DNA from: Sulfolobus sp. UBA167
Lineage (GTDB): Archaea; Thermoproteota; Thermoprotei_A; Sulfolobales; Sulfolobaceae
Reading direction: 5' to 3'
NCBI GenBank assembly: GCA_002495845.1
Contig: DAHF01000109.1
Coordinates: 237-13,408 of the forward strand
DNA: 13,172 nucleotides
Positions 1 through 6,035 of this stretch are shown here, in pieces (position 1 is the first letter of the stretch; each line of letters opens with the position of its first letter). A model generated the notes under the pieces. It did no database searches. It was given only the letters and a program-made list of their open reading frames with translations, and had not been told where the DNA came from. The position numbers and the translations under genes are program-made.

Positions 1-156
1 GGGGAGTACGAGTATTGGGGAACCAAGATAGTTTCTATGGACAACATGATTACATTCTCGTCTCCAGTTTACATTAAGTCGTTGATACGTATTGATGAAA
101 ACAGTAGGAGCATGGTTAGCGTCGATTCCGAGGTTTCAGCCATAAGAATTAAGTAA
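1..156 (+). CDS. C-terminal end of an unrecognised protein (5' end outside window)
   Basis: The first frame is open from the window edge to a TAA at 154-156, giving 51 residues that end in SAIRIK. The sequence alternates hydrophobic and polar residues (for example SPVYIKSLIRI), suggesting a beta-rich C-terminus. It has no Cys, no membrane segment and no motif I recognise. A real coding segment is likely because the frame is open throughout and the composition is protein-like, but no function can be assigned. Its last bases overlap the end of a short open frame on the opposite strand. Confidence 0.6.
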   Translation, partial: GEYEYWGTKIVSMDNMITFSSPVYIKSLIRIDENSRSMVSVDSEVSAIRIK

Positions 157-307
157 CGTAGAACTTGTCTATATCTTTCGATGAGAGGGTTTTGATGTAA
201 TATTCGATCATTTCAGCCATGAACATCAACATGGCTTCCTGTCCCATGTAAGGAAATGTGAAGACCGAGTTGTATATCCCGCCAAGATTACATAAAAGAT
301 GAAAATC
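149..307 (-). pseudogene. Short coding-like remnant, unknown protein
   Basis: On the minus strand a frame is open from 307 (after a TAA at 310-308) to a TAA at 151-149, 52 codons. Its translation looks like real protein: an aromatic and aliphatic N-terminal part (IYNSVFTFPYMGQEAM) followed by an amphipathic helix-like stretch (MAEMIEYYIKTL, then KDIDKF). The only ATG codons lie inside this stretch, the first at 247, which would give a 32-residue peptide. Further upstream the frame is closed by stops, so I read it as the C-terminal remnant of a decayed gene, convergent with and overlapping the gene ending at 156 by 8 bases. It could also be a real small protein starting at 247. Nothing else is seen in 310-455 apart from AT-rich sequence. 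Confidence 0.25.
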
Positions 308-455
308 TTAGTTAACATATCTAATTCTCTAGAAGTGCAAACTGAGCTCCATCATGATTCGGATTCTTAAAGACTCTACCTAAGTAGGTGCTTGTATATT
401 AAGCGTATGTAATATTTATGGTAAACGTGGTAAATAAAACTGCATAATTAAAAAC

Positions 456-1835
456 CTAAAAACTATGAACATACCACTGGTCATGGAACCTAATTGCCGC
501 TCTCAATGCGACCTCGTCCACTAGAATGGGCGAACCCGATATCATGGCCATCTTCACCAGTTCCTTGGGATCCTTAACCTGGACATAGTTTTGCAGCTGT
601 AATTCTTCCTTCACCAATACCGATATCTTACCATATTTCTTCAGAAACTTTCTAAATAACATCATTCTCAGGTCCTCCTTTTTCACCTCAGTACCAAAGA
701 CAAGGAAGAGGGCTACTGCAACTAACCCAGAGGTTAAGGCTATAAAGGGAACGTAGTTGAAGTCCCCCTTCTTCACGGTATAATAAACTATCTTATTCAA
801 GGTACTATTCTCAACAATCTCGGACAGATAACCGTTATTCTGCGTTATGATAACCGTTGGCTTAAAGGTGAAATTTCCGTTATACATGGAGTATTCAACC
901 GCTATCTCGGGTAGGGATGGTTCAAGTCCAATTTCCTGTTGAATCTTATTAAATTTCTCATAAAGACTTGTCAAATTTATTGGGATAGCTTCGCTTGGAG
1001 ACTTTAGCGAGCCTGACACCATCGTTAAGGAGATGGATGAACCGTTAAGCACAACCGAATAGTTCACCTGTTCCCAGTTCGAGGGATATGTAAATAGCTT
1101 TACGTCCACGAGCTGGATCAGCTGATCAGGGACGTTCAAGTTATTAATCTTGTATCCCTGCAGGGGGGTCATCTCGGCCTTGTAAAGGGTTGAGTTGAAC
1201 ACCTCAGGTCTCAATATATTACCTTGGGGATTCAATACCAATGATGGGGTAAGTGTCATGTTTTCATAAGGAATGGTAAAGTTGACTGAGATGAAGGGAG
1301 TCGAGACACCCAACTCTTGAGAAAGCTTCGATGAAAATAAGGTAAGGTTAGTGTAATTGATTATTACGGGAGATCTAGAGAAATTGGCGTAAACTAATTT
1401 CGAGAAAACACCTGGTTCTATTAAATAGATCGAGTACTCAAAACCTGCTGTTGGAAAAACGTAAATCTTGAGCTCTCTCAGTATCGAGGTGAAGTAGAAC
1501 GTAGAATTGATTTCGGTGGAATTATATAACAAGTTAGGTCCAAGTATGCCTTCAGTCGTAATGTTGACATGAGCTACGGGAACCATAACTTGGGTATAAC
1601 CTATTGTCACATTCTCTCCCACGAAGACGGGGTTCCTCTGGACTACGACGCATGGAATCTCTTGAGCGTAAGCTAGGGTTATTACTCTCTGACTCTCTTC
1701 GGGGATACTCGACTTGATCTGGAGGGACTCCATCGTAAAGAAGGTCAAAACTATCCCCAGAATTACGAGCGCTAATCCTATTCTTTTAAGACTAGAGGTG
1801 ATCCTTAGCTTGCTGATTTTGAGCCTTCTAGCCAT
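456..1835 (-). CDS. DUF5305-like bitopic membrane glycoprotein of the filament locus
   Basis: This 459-residue protein has a basic cytoplasmic N-terminus, a membrane helix at about residues 19-34, a long extracytoplasmic region to about 360 with at least fifteen N-X-S/T sequons, a second helix at about 361-381, and a basic cytoplasmic tail. The tail ends with a small domain containing VKDPKELVKMA and DQWYVHSF. This layout, with a terminal ELV..A/PIL/Y-V-like module, matches what I know of archaeal DUF5305 proteins, which tend to sit near signal peptidase and TasA-like genes. That family match is by eye. It is the last gene of the minus-strand cluster, 336 bases beyond the signal peptidase gene, and has its own TATA-like element, so it may be expressed separately. 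The ATG at 1835 precedes the basic patch and helix expected at the N-terminus. An assembly, anchoring or cell-envelope linking role is inference. Confidence 0.8.
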   Translation of the reverse strand: MARRLKISKLRITSSLKRIGLALVILGIVLTFFTMESLQIKSSIPEESQRVITLAYAQEIPCVVVQRNPVFVGENVTIGYTQVMVPVAHVNITTEGILGPNLLYNSTEINSTFYFTSILRELKIYVFPTAGFEYSIYLIEPGVFSKLVYANFSRSPVIINYTNLTLFSSKLSQELGVSTPFISVNFTIPYENMTLTPSLVLNPQGNILRPEVFNSTLYKAEMTPLQGYKINNLNVPDQLIQLVDVKLFTYPSNWEQVNYSVVLNGSSISLTMVSGSLKSPSEAIPINLTSLYEKFNKIQQEIGLEPSLPEIAVEYSMYNGNFTFKPTVIITQNNGYLSEIVENSTLNKIVYYTVKKGDFNYVPFIALTSGLVAVALFLVFGTEVKKEDLRMMLFRKFLKKYGKISVLVKEELQLQNYVQVKDPKELVKMAMISGSPILVDEVALRAAIRFHDQWYVHSF

Positions 1836-1854
1836 AGAAAGAATTAAGGTTTCT

Positions 1855-1866
1855 CATTTATTAATA
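1855..1866 (-). promoter_or_regulatory. TATA-like element for the DUF5305-like gene
   Basis: On the minus strand the AT-rich sequence ATATTAATAAAT lies about 20-31 bases upstream of the ATG at 1835. That is the right place for a crenarchaeal TATA box driving a leaderless or near-leaderless transcript. The match to TTTATA is imperfect, so it is probably of moderate strength. Confidence 0.4.
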
Positions 1867-2160
1867 TTATCTAACAAGATAAATGAAGCCTAGGAGATCG
1901 TCTACTGCAAAGATGCCCAAGCTCCTGAGAGATTTCCTAAATGGAGACTGTCTGACTTGATAAGGATTTAAGATGATAGGATGTCTAGATCTAACTTTAA
2001 ATCTTCTTAAATCATAAATAGTGGAGAACGAATAGATTTTATCTCGTTCACAGGATATACAATCAACATTGGTTTAGAAGCCTTCTTCATCTTGCATAAG
2101 TGAAATTTATCCCGGTTTACGCATTACACCGACATATTAAAATACATGTTACACTACATT
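1867..2160. other. Gene-less spacer between signal peptidase and DUF5305-like genes
   Basis: I see no convincing open frame, RNA gene or long repeat here. All frames are broken by frequent stops. The spacer separates two genes that appear functionally linked, and a transcript from the signal peptidase gene would have to cross it to reach the DUF5305-like gene. Confidence 0.5.
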
Positions 2161-2180
2161 GCTAAATTTGGCTAAATTTG
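2161..2180. repeat. Tandem 10-bp duplication over the signal peptidase stop codon
   Basis: The decamer gctaaatttg occurs twice in direct tandem. The copy at 2171-2180 contains the TAG stop (2174-2172, minus strand) of the signal peptidase gene and the copy at 2161-2170 lies just beyond it. It looks like a recent slippage duplication and has no evident regulatory meaning. Confidence 0.8.
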
Positions 2181-3197
2181 AATACGATTCCTTTCAATCA
2201 ACCAAGTGACAGCATATGATATTAATGAGACTACTCCAGCTATTTCCGCTGATACCGTGAAGAGTAAAAGAATCGGGTTTAATCTTGCTATGAATAGAGC
2301 AACTTTCGGAGGCAAAACGTAGGGTATCCATATTACGTTTACTAGCTCTGAGTGAAGACCTACTCCCCCGGAATAGACAGTAATATTCTCGGTAACATTT
2401 CCATTCACCTCTATGGGATCTTGCTCAAACACTATGTCTGACGGACCGGTAAATACTACCAGGGTTGGTATCTTTGCCCCTAGCTGAAGGGTGAAGGTGT
2501 TGATCGTGTTCTCTGGAAGCACGCCGAAGTACAGGTAGTAGCTCGTTTGTCTATCGATAGCTGGTGTTCCACCCACGATGGACCTCCACTGTGATTCTAT
2601 CCTCCCAAATTGATGGGCCAGAACTATGGCTGTAACCATTGTCGAAAAAATGAAGAAGGCAAGGAAAATTTCCTTACCCGTTTGAGTAACTAGTTTTCTG
2701 GGTTTCTTCATCTTGATCTGTCTCCTGTCCATGATCTCTGCCACGATCATGATCACAACAAGAACTGGGATCAGTGTCTTCTCGTTGATACCCGATTCCT
2801 GGACCACATACTTCACGGCATATCCCAGGTAGGGAATCTGAATTGGGTAACCGAACACCTGAGGAACGTAACCAACAATCCAGGATCTATTTACTATCCA
2901 CGGATCAGGCGCTGGATTATTTATACCCTTAGTGATATAACCTCCATCCTTGAAGCCTATCACTTCGTGGACGATGTAGATGTGGAGATACGGTTGATAG
3001 TACTCCACTATTTCGTGTAGGTAGGGATGGCCAAAGAGAGGTAAAACTAAGATAATATTGCCTGGGTAAATGAGTGGAACCATGGATTGGGTTGCGTCCA
3101 ATTGCCAGCCATAGGGTAGGGAGAAGACAGATGTTAGAATAGAGGAAATGACAAACGAGCTGGCGAGCAGTATTAGAACTATATATCCTATGTTCAC
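2172..3197 (-). CDS. Membrane signal peptidase I (archaeal Sec11/SipW-like) with C-terminal ectodomain
   Basis: The protein has 341 residues. The N-terminal half is an archaeal/ER-type signal peptidase: a membrane helix at about 5-25, the serine box QSMVPLIYPGNIILV with Ser38, the histidine box IVHEVIGF with His77 (His replacing the bacterial general-base Lys), and TKGINNPAPD with Asp98. The Asp usually found in TKGDNN is Ile92 here. A helix at 141-156, a basic loop (MKKPRK) and a helix at 176-195 lead to a second extracytoplasmic domain (about 197-296, beta-rich, sequons at N267 and N271), then a final hydrophobic segment at 299-334. Classic archaeal signal peptidases are much shorter, so the second half is an addition. 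The start is GTG with a TATA box about 27 bases upstream; no better start fits the N-terminal helix. It lies directly after the two filament-like genes, which suggests it processes those subunits (inference). Confidence 0.88.
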   Translation of the reverse strand: MNIGYIVLILLASSFVISSILTSVFSLPYGWQLDATQSMVPLIYPGNIILVLPLFGHPYLHEIVEYYQPYLHIYIVHEVIGFKDGGYITKGINNPAPDPWIVNRSWIVGYVPQVFGYPIQIPYLGYAVKYVVQESGINEKTLIPVLVVIMIVAEIMDRRQIKMKKPRKLVTQTGKEIFLAFFIFSTMVTAIVLAHQFGRIESQWRSIVGGTPAIDRQTSYYLYFGVLPENTINTFTLQLGAKIPTLVVFTGPSDIVFEQDPIEVNGNVTENITVYSGGVGLHSELVNVIWIPYVLPPKVALFIARLNPILLLFTVSAEIAGVVSLISYAVTWLIERNRIQI

Positions 3198-3202
3198 AAG
3201 AT

Positions 3203-3210
3203 ATAAAAAA
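3203..3210 (-). terminator. T-tract after the second subunit gene
   Basis: A run of seven T on the minus strand lies about 28-35 bases after the stop of the second filament-like gene. Oligo-T without a hairpin is the usual archaeal termination signal. It falls in the leader or start region of the next gene's promoter, so it would attenuate read-through while allowing the downstream gene to start afresh. Confidence 0.4.
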
Positions 3211-3218
3211 AGATTTGA

Positions 3219-3230
3219 CTTAAATATATT
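3219..3230 (-). promoter_or_regulatory. TATA box of the signal peptidase gene
   Basis: In the 40-base gap between the second subunit gene and the signal peptidase gene, the minus strand reads AATATATTTAAG, centred about 27 bases before the GTG start. This is standard leaderless crenarchaeal spacing and gives the enzyme its own promoter. Confidence 0.55.
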
Positions 3231-3237
3231 GGGTCCA

Positions 3238-3783
3238 TTAATCAGACGGATATGTAGCGTTAATGGTAAGTTTTAGTGGATAGCTGGAGGAGAGGGGAAC
3301 TCCTGGTAGCACATGGATTGAGACGCTTATGGCAGACTCTCCACCAGCAGGTATATCAATGTTGAACGATGCTGTATTCCCGGTCACAGTAGGATTAACG
3401 TAAATATAGTATTCGCCATTGACATCATTAGCCTGAACGGAGACTATGACATCCGGCTGAACAGTTAAGCTAATTTCTACACTTACAGTCTGGTTTAGAT
3501 TATTTGCCAGGTAAAACGCCGGCGTAAAATTAGTAATGGTAGCAGGAGCTGCAGTGAAGTTAAACTCGAAGTCTCCGCTACCGTTTAATCCATCCACAAC
3601 ATATCCCTTGTCTGTCCCTAGATAGATAGCCGGTATTATAGCGATATCGGCATTAGGATCCTTAACAACTTCCACGGTAAATGTTCTTGAAACGCTATAC
3701 GTAAACGTTTGAGAGAACACTAGACTTAACATGAGAACCCCTAGCAACAACCCAACTATATATGAAATCCTTATTTTATTCAT
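3238..3783 (-). CDS. TasA/AbpA/thread-like secreted filament protein, second subunit
   Basis: The 181-residue protein starts with a short basic stretch (NKIR) and one hydrophobic helix (about 6-24) ending in FSQ, a SipW-type signal sequence. The mature part begins TFTYSVSRTFTVEVVKDPN and continues ADIAIIP, then beta-strand-rich sequence with LNGSGD (66-71), NLNQTV (95-100), IPAGG (144-148) and LTINATY near the end. The same landmarks occur in the same order in the neighbouring gene, so the two are paralogues. An N-terminal strand followed by V-V-x-D-x-x-A and a single Ig-like domain is the pattern of TasA/DUF1102-type and AbpA/thread filament proteins. Sequons at N67, N75, N85, N97 and N175 suggest heavy glycosylation. 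Start choice: ATG at 3783 with GTGGTGG just upstream. It lacks the Gly/Ser tail of its paralogue. Whether it is a second major subunit or a minor or cap subunit cannot be told from sequence. Confidence 0.78.
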   Translation of the reverse strand: MNKIRISYIVGLLLGVLMLSLVFSQTFTYSVSRTFTVEVVKDPNADIAIIPAIYLGTDKGYVVDGLNGSGDFEFNFTAAPATITNFTPAFYLANNLNQTVSVEISLTVQPDVIVSVQANDVNGEYYIYVNPTVTGNTASFNIDIPAGGESAISVSIHVLPGVPLSSSYPLKLTINATYPSD

Positions 3784-3787
3784 CTTT

Positions 3788-3794
3788 CCACCAC
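3788..3794 (-). promoter_or_regulatory. Shine-Dalgarno site of the second subunit gene
   Basis: The minus strand carries GTGGTGG shortly before the ATG at 3783, a good match to the archaeal 16S 3' end. It implies this gene is translated from a leadered or polycistronic transcript, unlike most genes in the window. Confidence 0.55.
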
Positions 3795-3823
3795 TTTTAT
3801 CTCGGCATCTTACACAAATTTTC

Positions 3824-3850
3824 TAAAATAAAAAAGGATTTCTTTTTTTA
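3824..3850 (-). terminator. T-rich tract between the two subunit genes
   Basis: Beyond the stop of the first subunit gene the minus strand has an A-run and then CCTTTTTTATTTT, a typical archaeal T-rich termination region. It is AT-rich enough to act also as an upstream promoter element for the second subunit. Partial termination here would make the first subunit the more abundant one. Confidence 0.4.
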
Positions 3851-3868
3851 AGGTTTATGGATAGTCGC

Positions 3869-4375
3869 TTAGCCTCCGCCGCCTGATGAGCTCGATGAAT
3901 ACGTAGCAGTAATGGTTAGAGTATAGGTAGTAGCCGTAGAACTTGGGTTAAGCCCATAAGTATTCAGCATGACAGTAACGGACACTGTTTGACCGGCAGG
4001 TAGAGTGTACATAGTTTGACCATTAGGGAAAGTGGCTTGTAGGTGACTGCTACTGGTTTGTATCGTAACGTTAACAGTCTCGTTCAAATTGTTGGTTATG
4101 TTAAATGCGTTGTAAAATGTAGCCTGGGCGTTGGAAGCCACATTATGGAAGTTTATTGCCAAATCTCCGCTACCATTCAAGTAAACGAAGGGTTGATTGG
4201 TGCCATATGTACCTAGGCCCTGATCATTAGGAGTTATGGCAATATCGGCATTAGGATCTGCTACAACATTTACTGTAAAGCTTCTTGTTGCTGTGTATGT
4301 AAAAATGGCGCTTGAAAATACTAGCCCCAGTAGGGCTACACCGAGTACTATTCCCACTATAGGTGCTAATTTCAT
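3869..4375 (-). CDS. TasA/AbpA/thread-like secreted filament protein, likely major subunit
   Basis: The 168-residue precursor has a signal helix at about 5-22 (PIVGIVLGVALLGLVF) followed by SSAIFTYTATRSFTVNVV, ADPNADIAITP, LNGSGD (66-71), NLNETV (96-101), LPAGQT (125-130), LTITATY (153-159) and a tail SSSSGGGG. These blocks align one for one with the downstream paralogue. Sequons lie at N67, N92, N98 and N102. In TasA, AbpA and the Sulfolobus thread protein an N-terminal strand of one Ig-like subunit completes the fold of the next (donor-strand complementation). The conserved strand right after the signal helix is compatible with that. The gene is first in the cluster with the clearest TATA box in the window, as expected for a major structural protein. 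A type IV pilin is unlikely, because the hydrophobic segment ends in a signal-peptidase-I-type site and no class III peptidase motif stands out. Assignment is by pattern, not by search. Confidence 0.8.
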   Translation of the reverse strand: MKLAPIVGIVLGVALLGLVFSSAIFTYTATRSFTVNVVADPNADIAITPNDQGLGTYGTNQPFVYLNGSGDLAINFHNVASNAQATFYNAFNITNNLNETVNVTIQTSSSHLQATFPNGQTMYTLPAGQTVSVTVMLNTYGLNPSSTATTYTLTITATYSSSSSGGGG

Positions 4376-4406
4376 GCTTTCACTATTTTTTATGATGATT
4401 GGGCTG

Positions 4407-4414
4407 TATATAAA
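4407..4414 (-). promoter_or_regulatory. Strong TATA box of the filament cluster
   Basis: The minus strand reads TTTATATA, a consensus archaeal TATA box, centred about 36 bases before the ATG at 4375. Transcription would begin near 4384 and leave a leader of roughly nine bases containing GTGA, a short Shine-Dalgarno match. Confidence 0.65.
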
Positions 4415-4445
4415 TTATTCTCATAAAATTAGAGATAAACCATAA

Positions 4446-5060
4446 GAATTAGGCTGAATTTATATATAATTTTTTGTGTTATGATAGAACATAGAAAGTA
4501 ACAATCTACAAATTTTACGTTACATCTTCTATGACTAGTCCTTCCAGATTAGGCGTCTCTATACGTTCGGCTCTATAGCCTCATCATGATAGATCATGAT
4601 AGCAGAAGTATTCCAGGTGCTTAATTTTAAGAGAAGTAAGAGAAGGTAATAGAGTTAGTCTGCCCTATTGAAAGCGTTGGTAAGGGTCACATATTATTGA
4701 TCAAGGCTATTCTTGTGAATACACGTTTGAACCATGTCAAGTCTTATATCTTAATTTAAGTTTTAAGTTAAGGTAAACATCATCTATCTCTTGGTGGAGA
4801 ATATATAAGAATAGGAAAAATTCAAAGAGAATTTTATCAGTTCTCTTAGGAAATCCTACCCCATGAGGTTCTTTGTTATTCTTTTACAAGTTGCTTTACC
4901 CTCAGAGCTAACGAAGACCGTATTCCCTGAGGCCACTGCTAATTAGACTTATTCCTAGAAGCTCACGTGCTATCAAAAAGATTGCATCTTACATAGAGTC
5001 TGAAAACTTCACCATAAAATCGGGTCACGCAGAATGGGCGAAAGACTTTAATTTCTCCTA
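4446..5060. other. Divergent intergenic region with a broken open frame
   Basis: The first 400 bases show no credible gene in any frame. From 4863 a plus-strand ATG opens a 27-codon frame (MRFFVILLQVALPSELTK at its start) that stops at 4944-4946. The next frame is open from 4912 to a TAG at 5059-5061 and reads like protein (PRSSRAIKKIASYIESENF, later GHAEWAKDF). The two may be halves of one frameshifted small gene of about 65 residues. I do not recognise the family. The end lies only 15 bases before the next gene and overlaps its promoter, which favours a degraded remnant. Confidence 0.3.
4583..4602. repeat. Tandem 10-bp repeat containing a small palindrome
   Basis: The decamer atcatgatag is present twice in tandem, and each copy contains the palindrome ATCATGAT. 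It sits about 200 bases upstream of the filament cluster start. It may be a chance slippage product or a pair of protein-binding half-sites; nothing else supports a function. Confidence 0.6.
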
Positions 5061-5075
5061 GTTTTTATTTACTAC

Positions 5076-5405
5076 ATGATGTATAGAAAACCGATTACCG
5101 TATTGCTAATCTTTTCTGTGGTTGCTCTTCTGCTGGTTTACTCCTATCGTCCTTCGTTCACTTACACCACGGATATATCAGTGAGAGCACACGTAATCCC
5201 TGTATACTCTGTAGATCCTCAGGGGAATAGGACATATATCCAGGTTTGGAATCCTTACCCTGAGGAGGTTATACTTGTTTACGGAAATTATACCTGTTAT
5301 CTGTACCCCCATGAAGAGAAGAGTCTTCCATTACTCAACGACACATCTTATTTTAAGTTATACGTAGGTCAACTTGAAGAGACAGTTGAAATCCAGGGAG
5401 ATTAG
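5076..5405 (+). CDS. Small membrane-anchored surface protein with subunit-like N-terminus
   Basis: The 109-residue protein has a short basic N-terminus (MMYRK), one hydrophobic helix at about 7-23, then RPSFTYTTDISVRAHVIPVY and a beta-rich ectodomain with three sequons (N51, N71, N88) and one Cys (C74). It has no second helix. The FTYT motif directly after the helix also starts the mature part of both filament proteins on the other strand (SAIFTYTATRSF and SQTFTYSVSRTF). The V-x-P-D-x-x-A block is missing. It lies divergent from the filament cluster. A minor, cap or anchor subunit is a reasonable guess but not shown. ATG 5076 is immediately followed by a second ATG, and a TTTAATTT element about 26 bases upstream fits a leaderless start. 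Confidence 0.7.
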   Translation: MMYRKPITVLLIFSVVALLLVYSYRPSFTYTTDISVRAHVIPVYSVDPQGNRTYIQVWNPYPEEVILVYGNYTCYLYPHEEKSLPLLNDTSYFKLYVGQLEETVEIQGD

Positions 5406-5624
5406 ATGAAGGAGATACCTAAACCCTTTCTGCGATATAAGCCTTGTATATAACGCGAATCTCAGTTTATTTTCCTTTAATCTCCAATAAATCGCGAGTT
5501 AGGAGAGCCTAGTGGAGGACCTATGTGTTTTAGGTCGGTATTGAGTCCAATGATATAGAAGCTCAAAAATAGAAGAATGACCTTGAATCAATATAGAAAA
5601 TTGATTTCTGTTTTCCCATAAAGG

Positions 5625-5631
5625 TTATAAG
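5625..5631 (+). promoter_or_regulatory. TATA box of the first winged-helix gene
   Basis: The sequence AAAGG followed by TTATAAG (a BRE-like purine block plus TATA box) is centred 25 bases upstream of the ATG at 5653, giving a leaderless transcript. The 247-base spacer before it shows no other gene. Confidence 0.6.
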
Positions 5632-5652
5632 TATTCTATACACTGATCTAAT

Positions 5653-6027
5653 ATGTTTCCGTCAAGAAAGAAGAGGACAGAGTTCGATATCGAACATGAT
5701 ATACTATCTGCATGTAAGAACGGGGTAAGGAAAACCGCGCTTATGTATAAGGCCAATTTAAGCTATGAGTTAGCGAAAAAATATATTTCTAGACTATTAA
5801 GGAGAGGATTCATTAGTTTTGATGGAGCACTTTATCACACAACTGAAAGTGGTCTAAAACGACTTGAAGATCTTGAGGAGTATCAGAAGAAAAGGTCAGA
5901 ATTTGAAGCAATATGTGAAAAACTAAGGAATGCCTCTCGAGACATGCCCGAAGAGGACTCCGCAAGGAAAGAAGGACATAGATTTTATGGCAGAACTAGG
6001 GAGAAGAAAGGTCGCCATAGCCAGTAG
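5653..6027 (+). CDS. Sso10a/HTH_45-like winged-helix DNA-binding protein
   Basis: The 124-residue protein begins SRKKRTEFDIEHDIL, then has a winged helix: NGVRKTALMYKANLSYELAK (helix-turn-helix, about 24-44), KYISRLLRRGFISF, and a wing ending YHTTESGLKRL (about 60-70). A charged, probably coiled-coil segment (72-92) follows, then a basic low-complexity tail (KEGHRFYGRTREKKGRH). The kT-x-LMY-ANLSY motif is typical of the archaeal HTH_45/Sso10a group, whose members dimerise through a C-terminal coiled coil and act as regulators or DNA-bridging proteins. It is a paralogue of the minus-strand gene ending at 7618, with the same start-to-motif spacing. Eight bases separate it from the following membrane-protein gene, so the two are probably co-transcribed. 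Its target is unknown. Confidence 0.82.
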   Translation: MFPSRKKRTEFDIEHDILSACKNGVRKTALMYKANLSYELAKKYISRLLRRGFISFDGALYHTTESGLKRLEDLEEYQKKRSEFEAICEKLRNASRDMPEEDSARKEGHRFYGRTREKKGRHSQ

Positions 6028-6035
6028 GGATAATA

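Noticed and set aside
140..152. The string ccataagaatta occurs at 140-151 and again at 4440-4451
   Set aside because: Twelve AT-rich bases shared once between a coding end and an intergenic site is compatible with chance, with no flanking similarity.
3869..4375. Type IV pilin or archaellin interpretation of the subunits
   Set aside because: No class III (FlaK/PibD) cleavage site before the hydrophobic segment; mature sequence begins after the helix with the conserved FTYT strand, and a signal peptidase I gene is adjacent.
4236..4445. Plus-strand open frame of 69 codons
   Set aside because: It is antisense to the signal-peptide and N-terminal region of the first filament subunit and its promoter; composition and motif evidence favour the minus strand.
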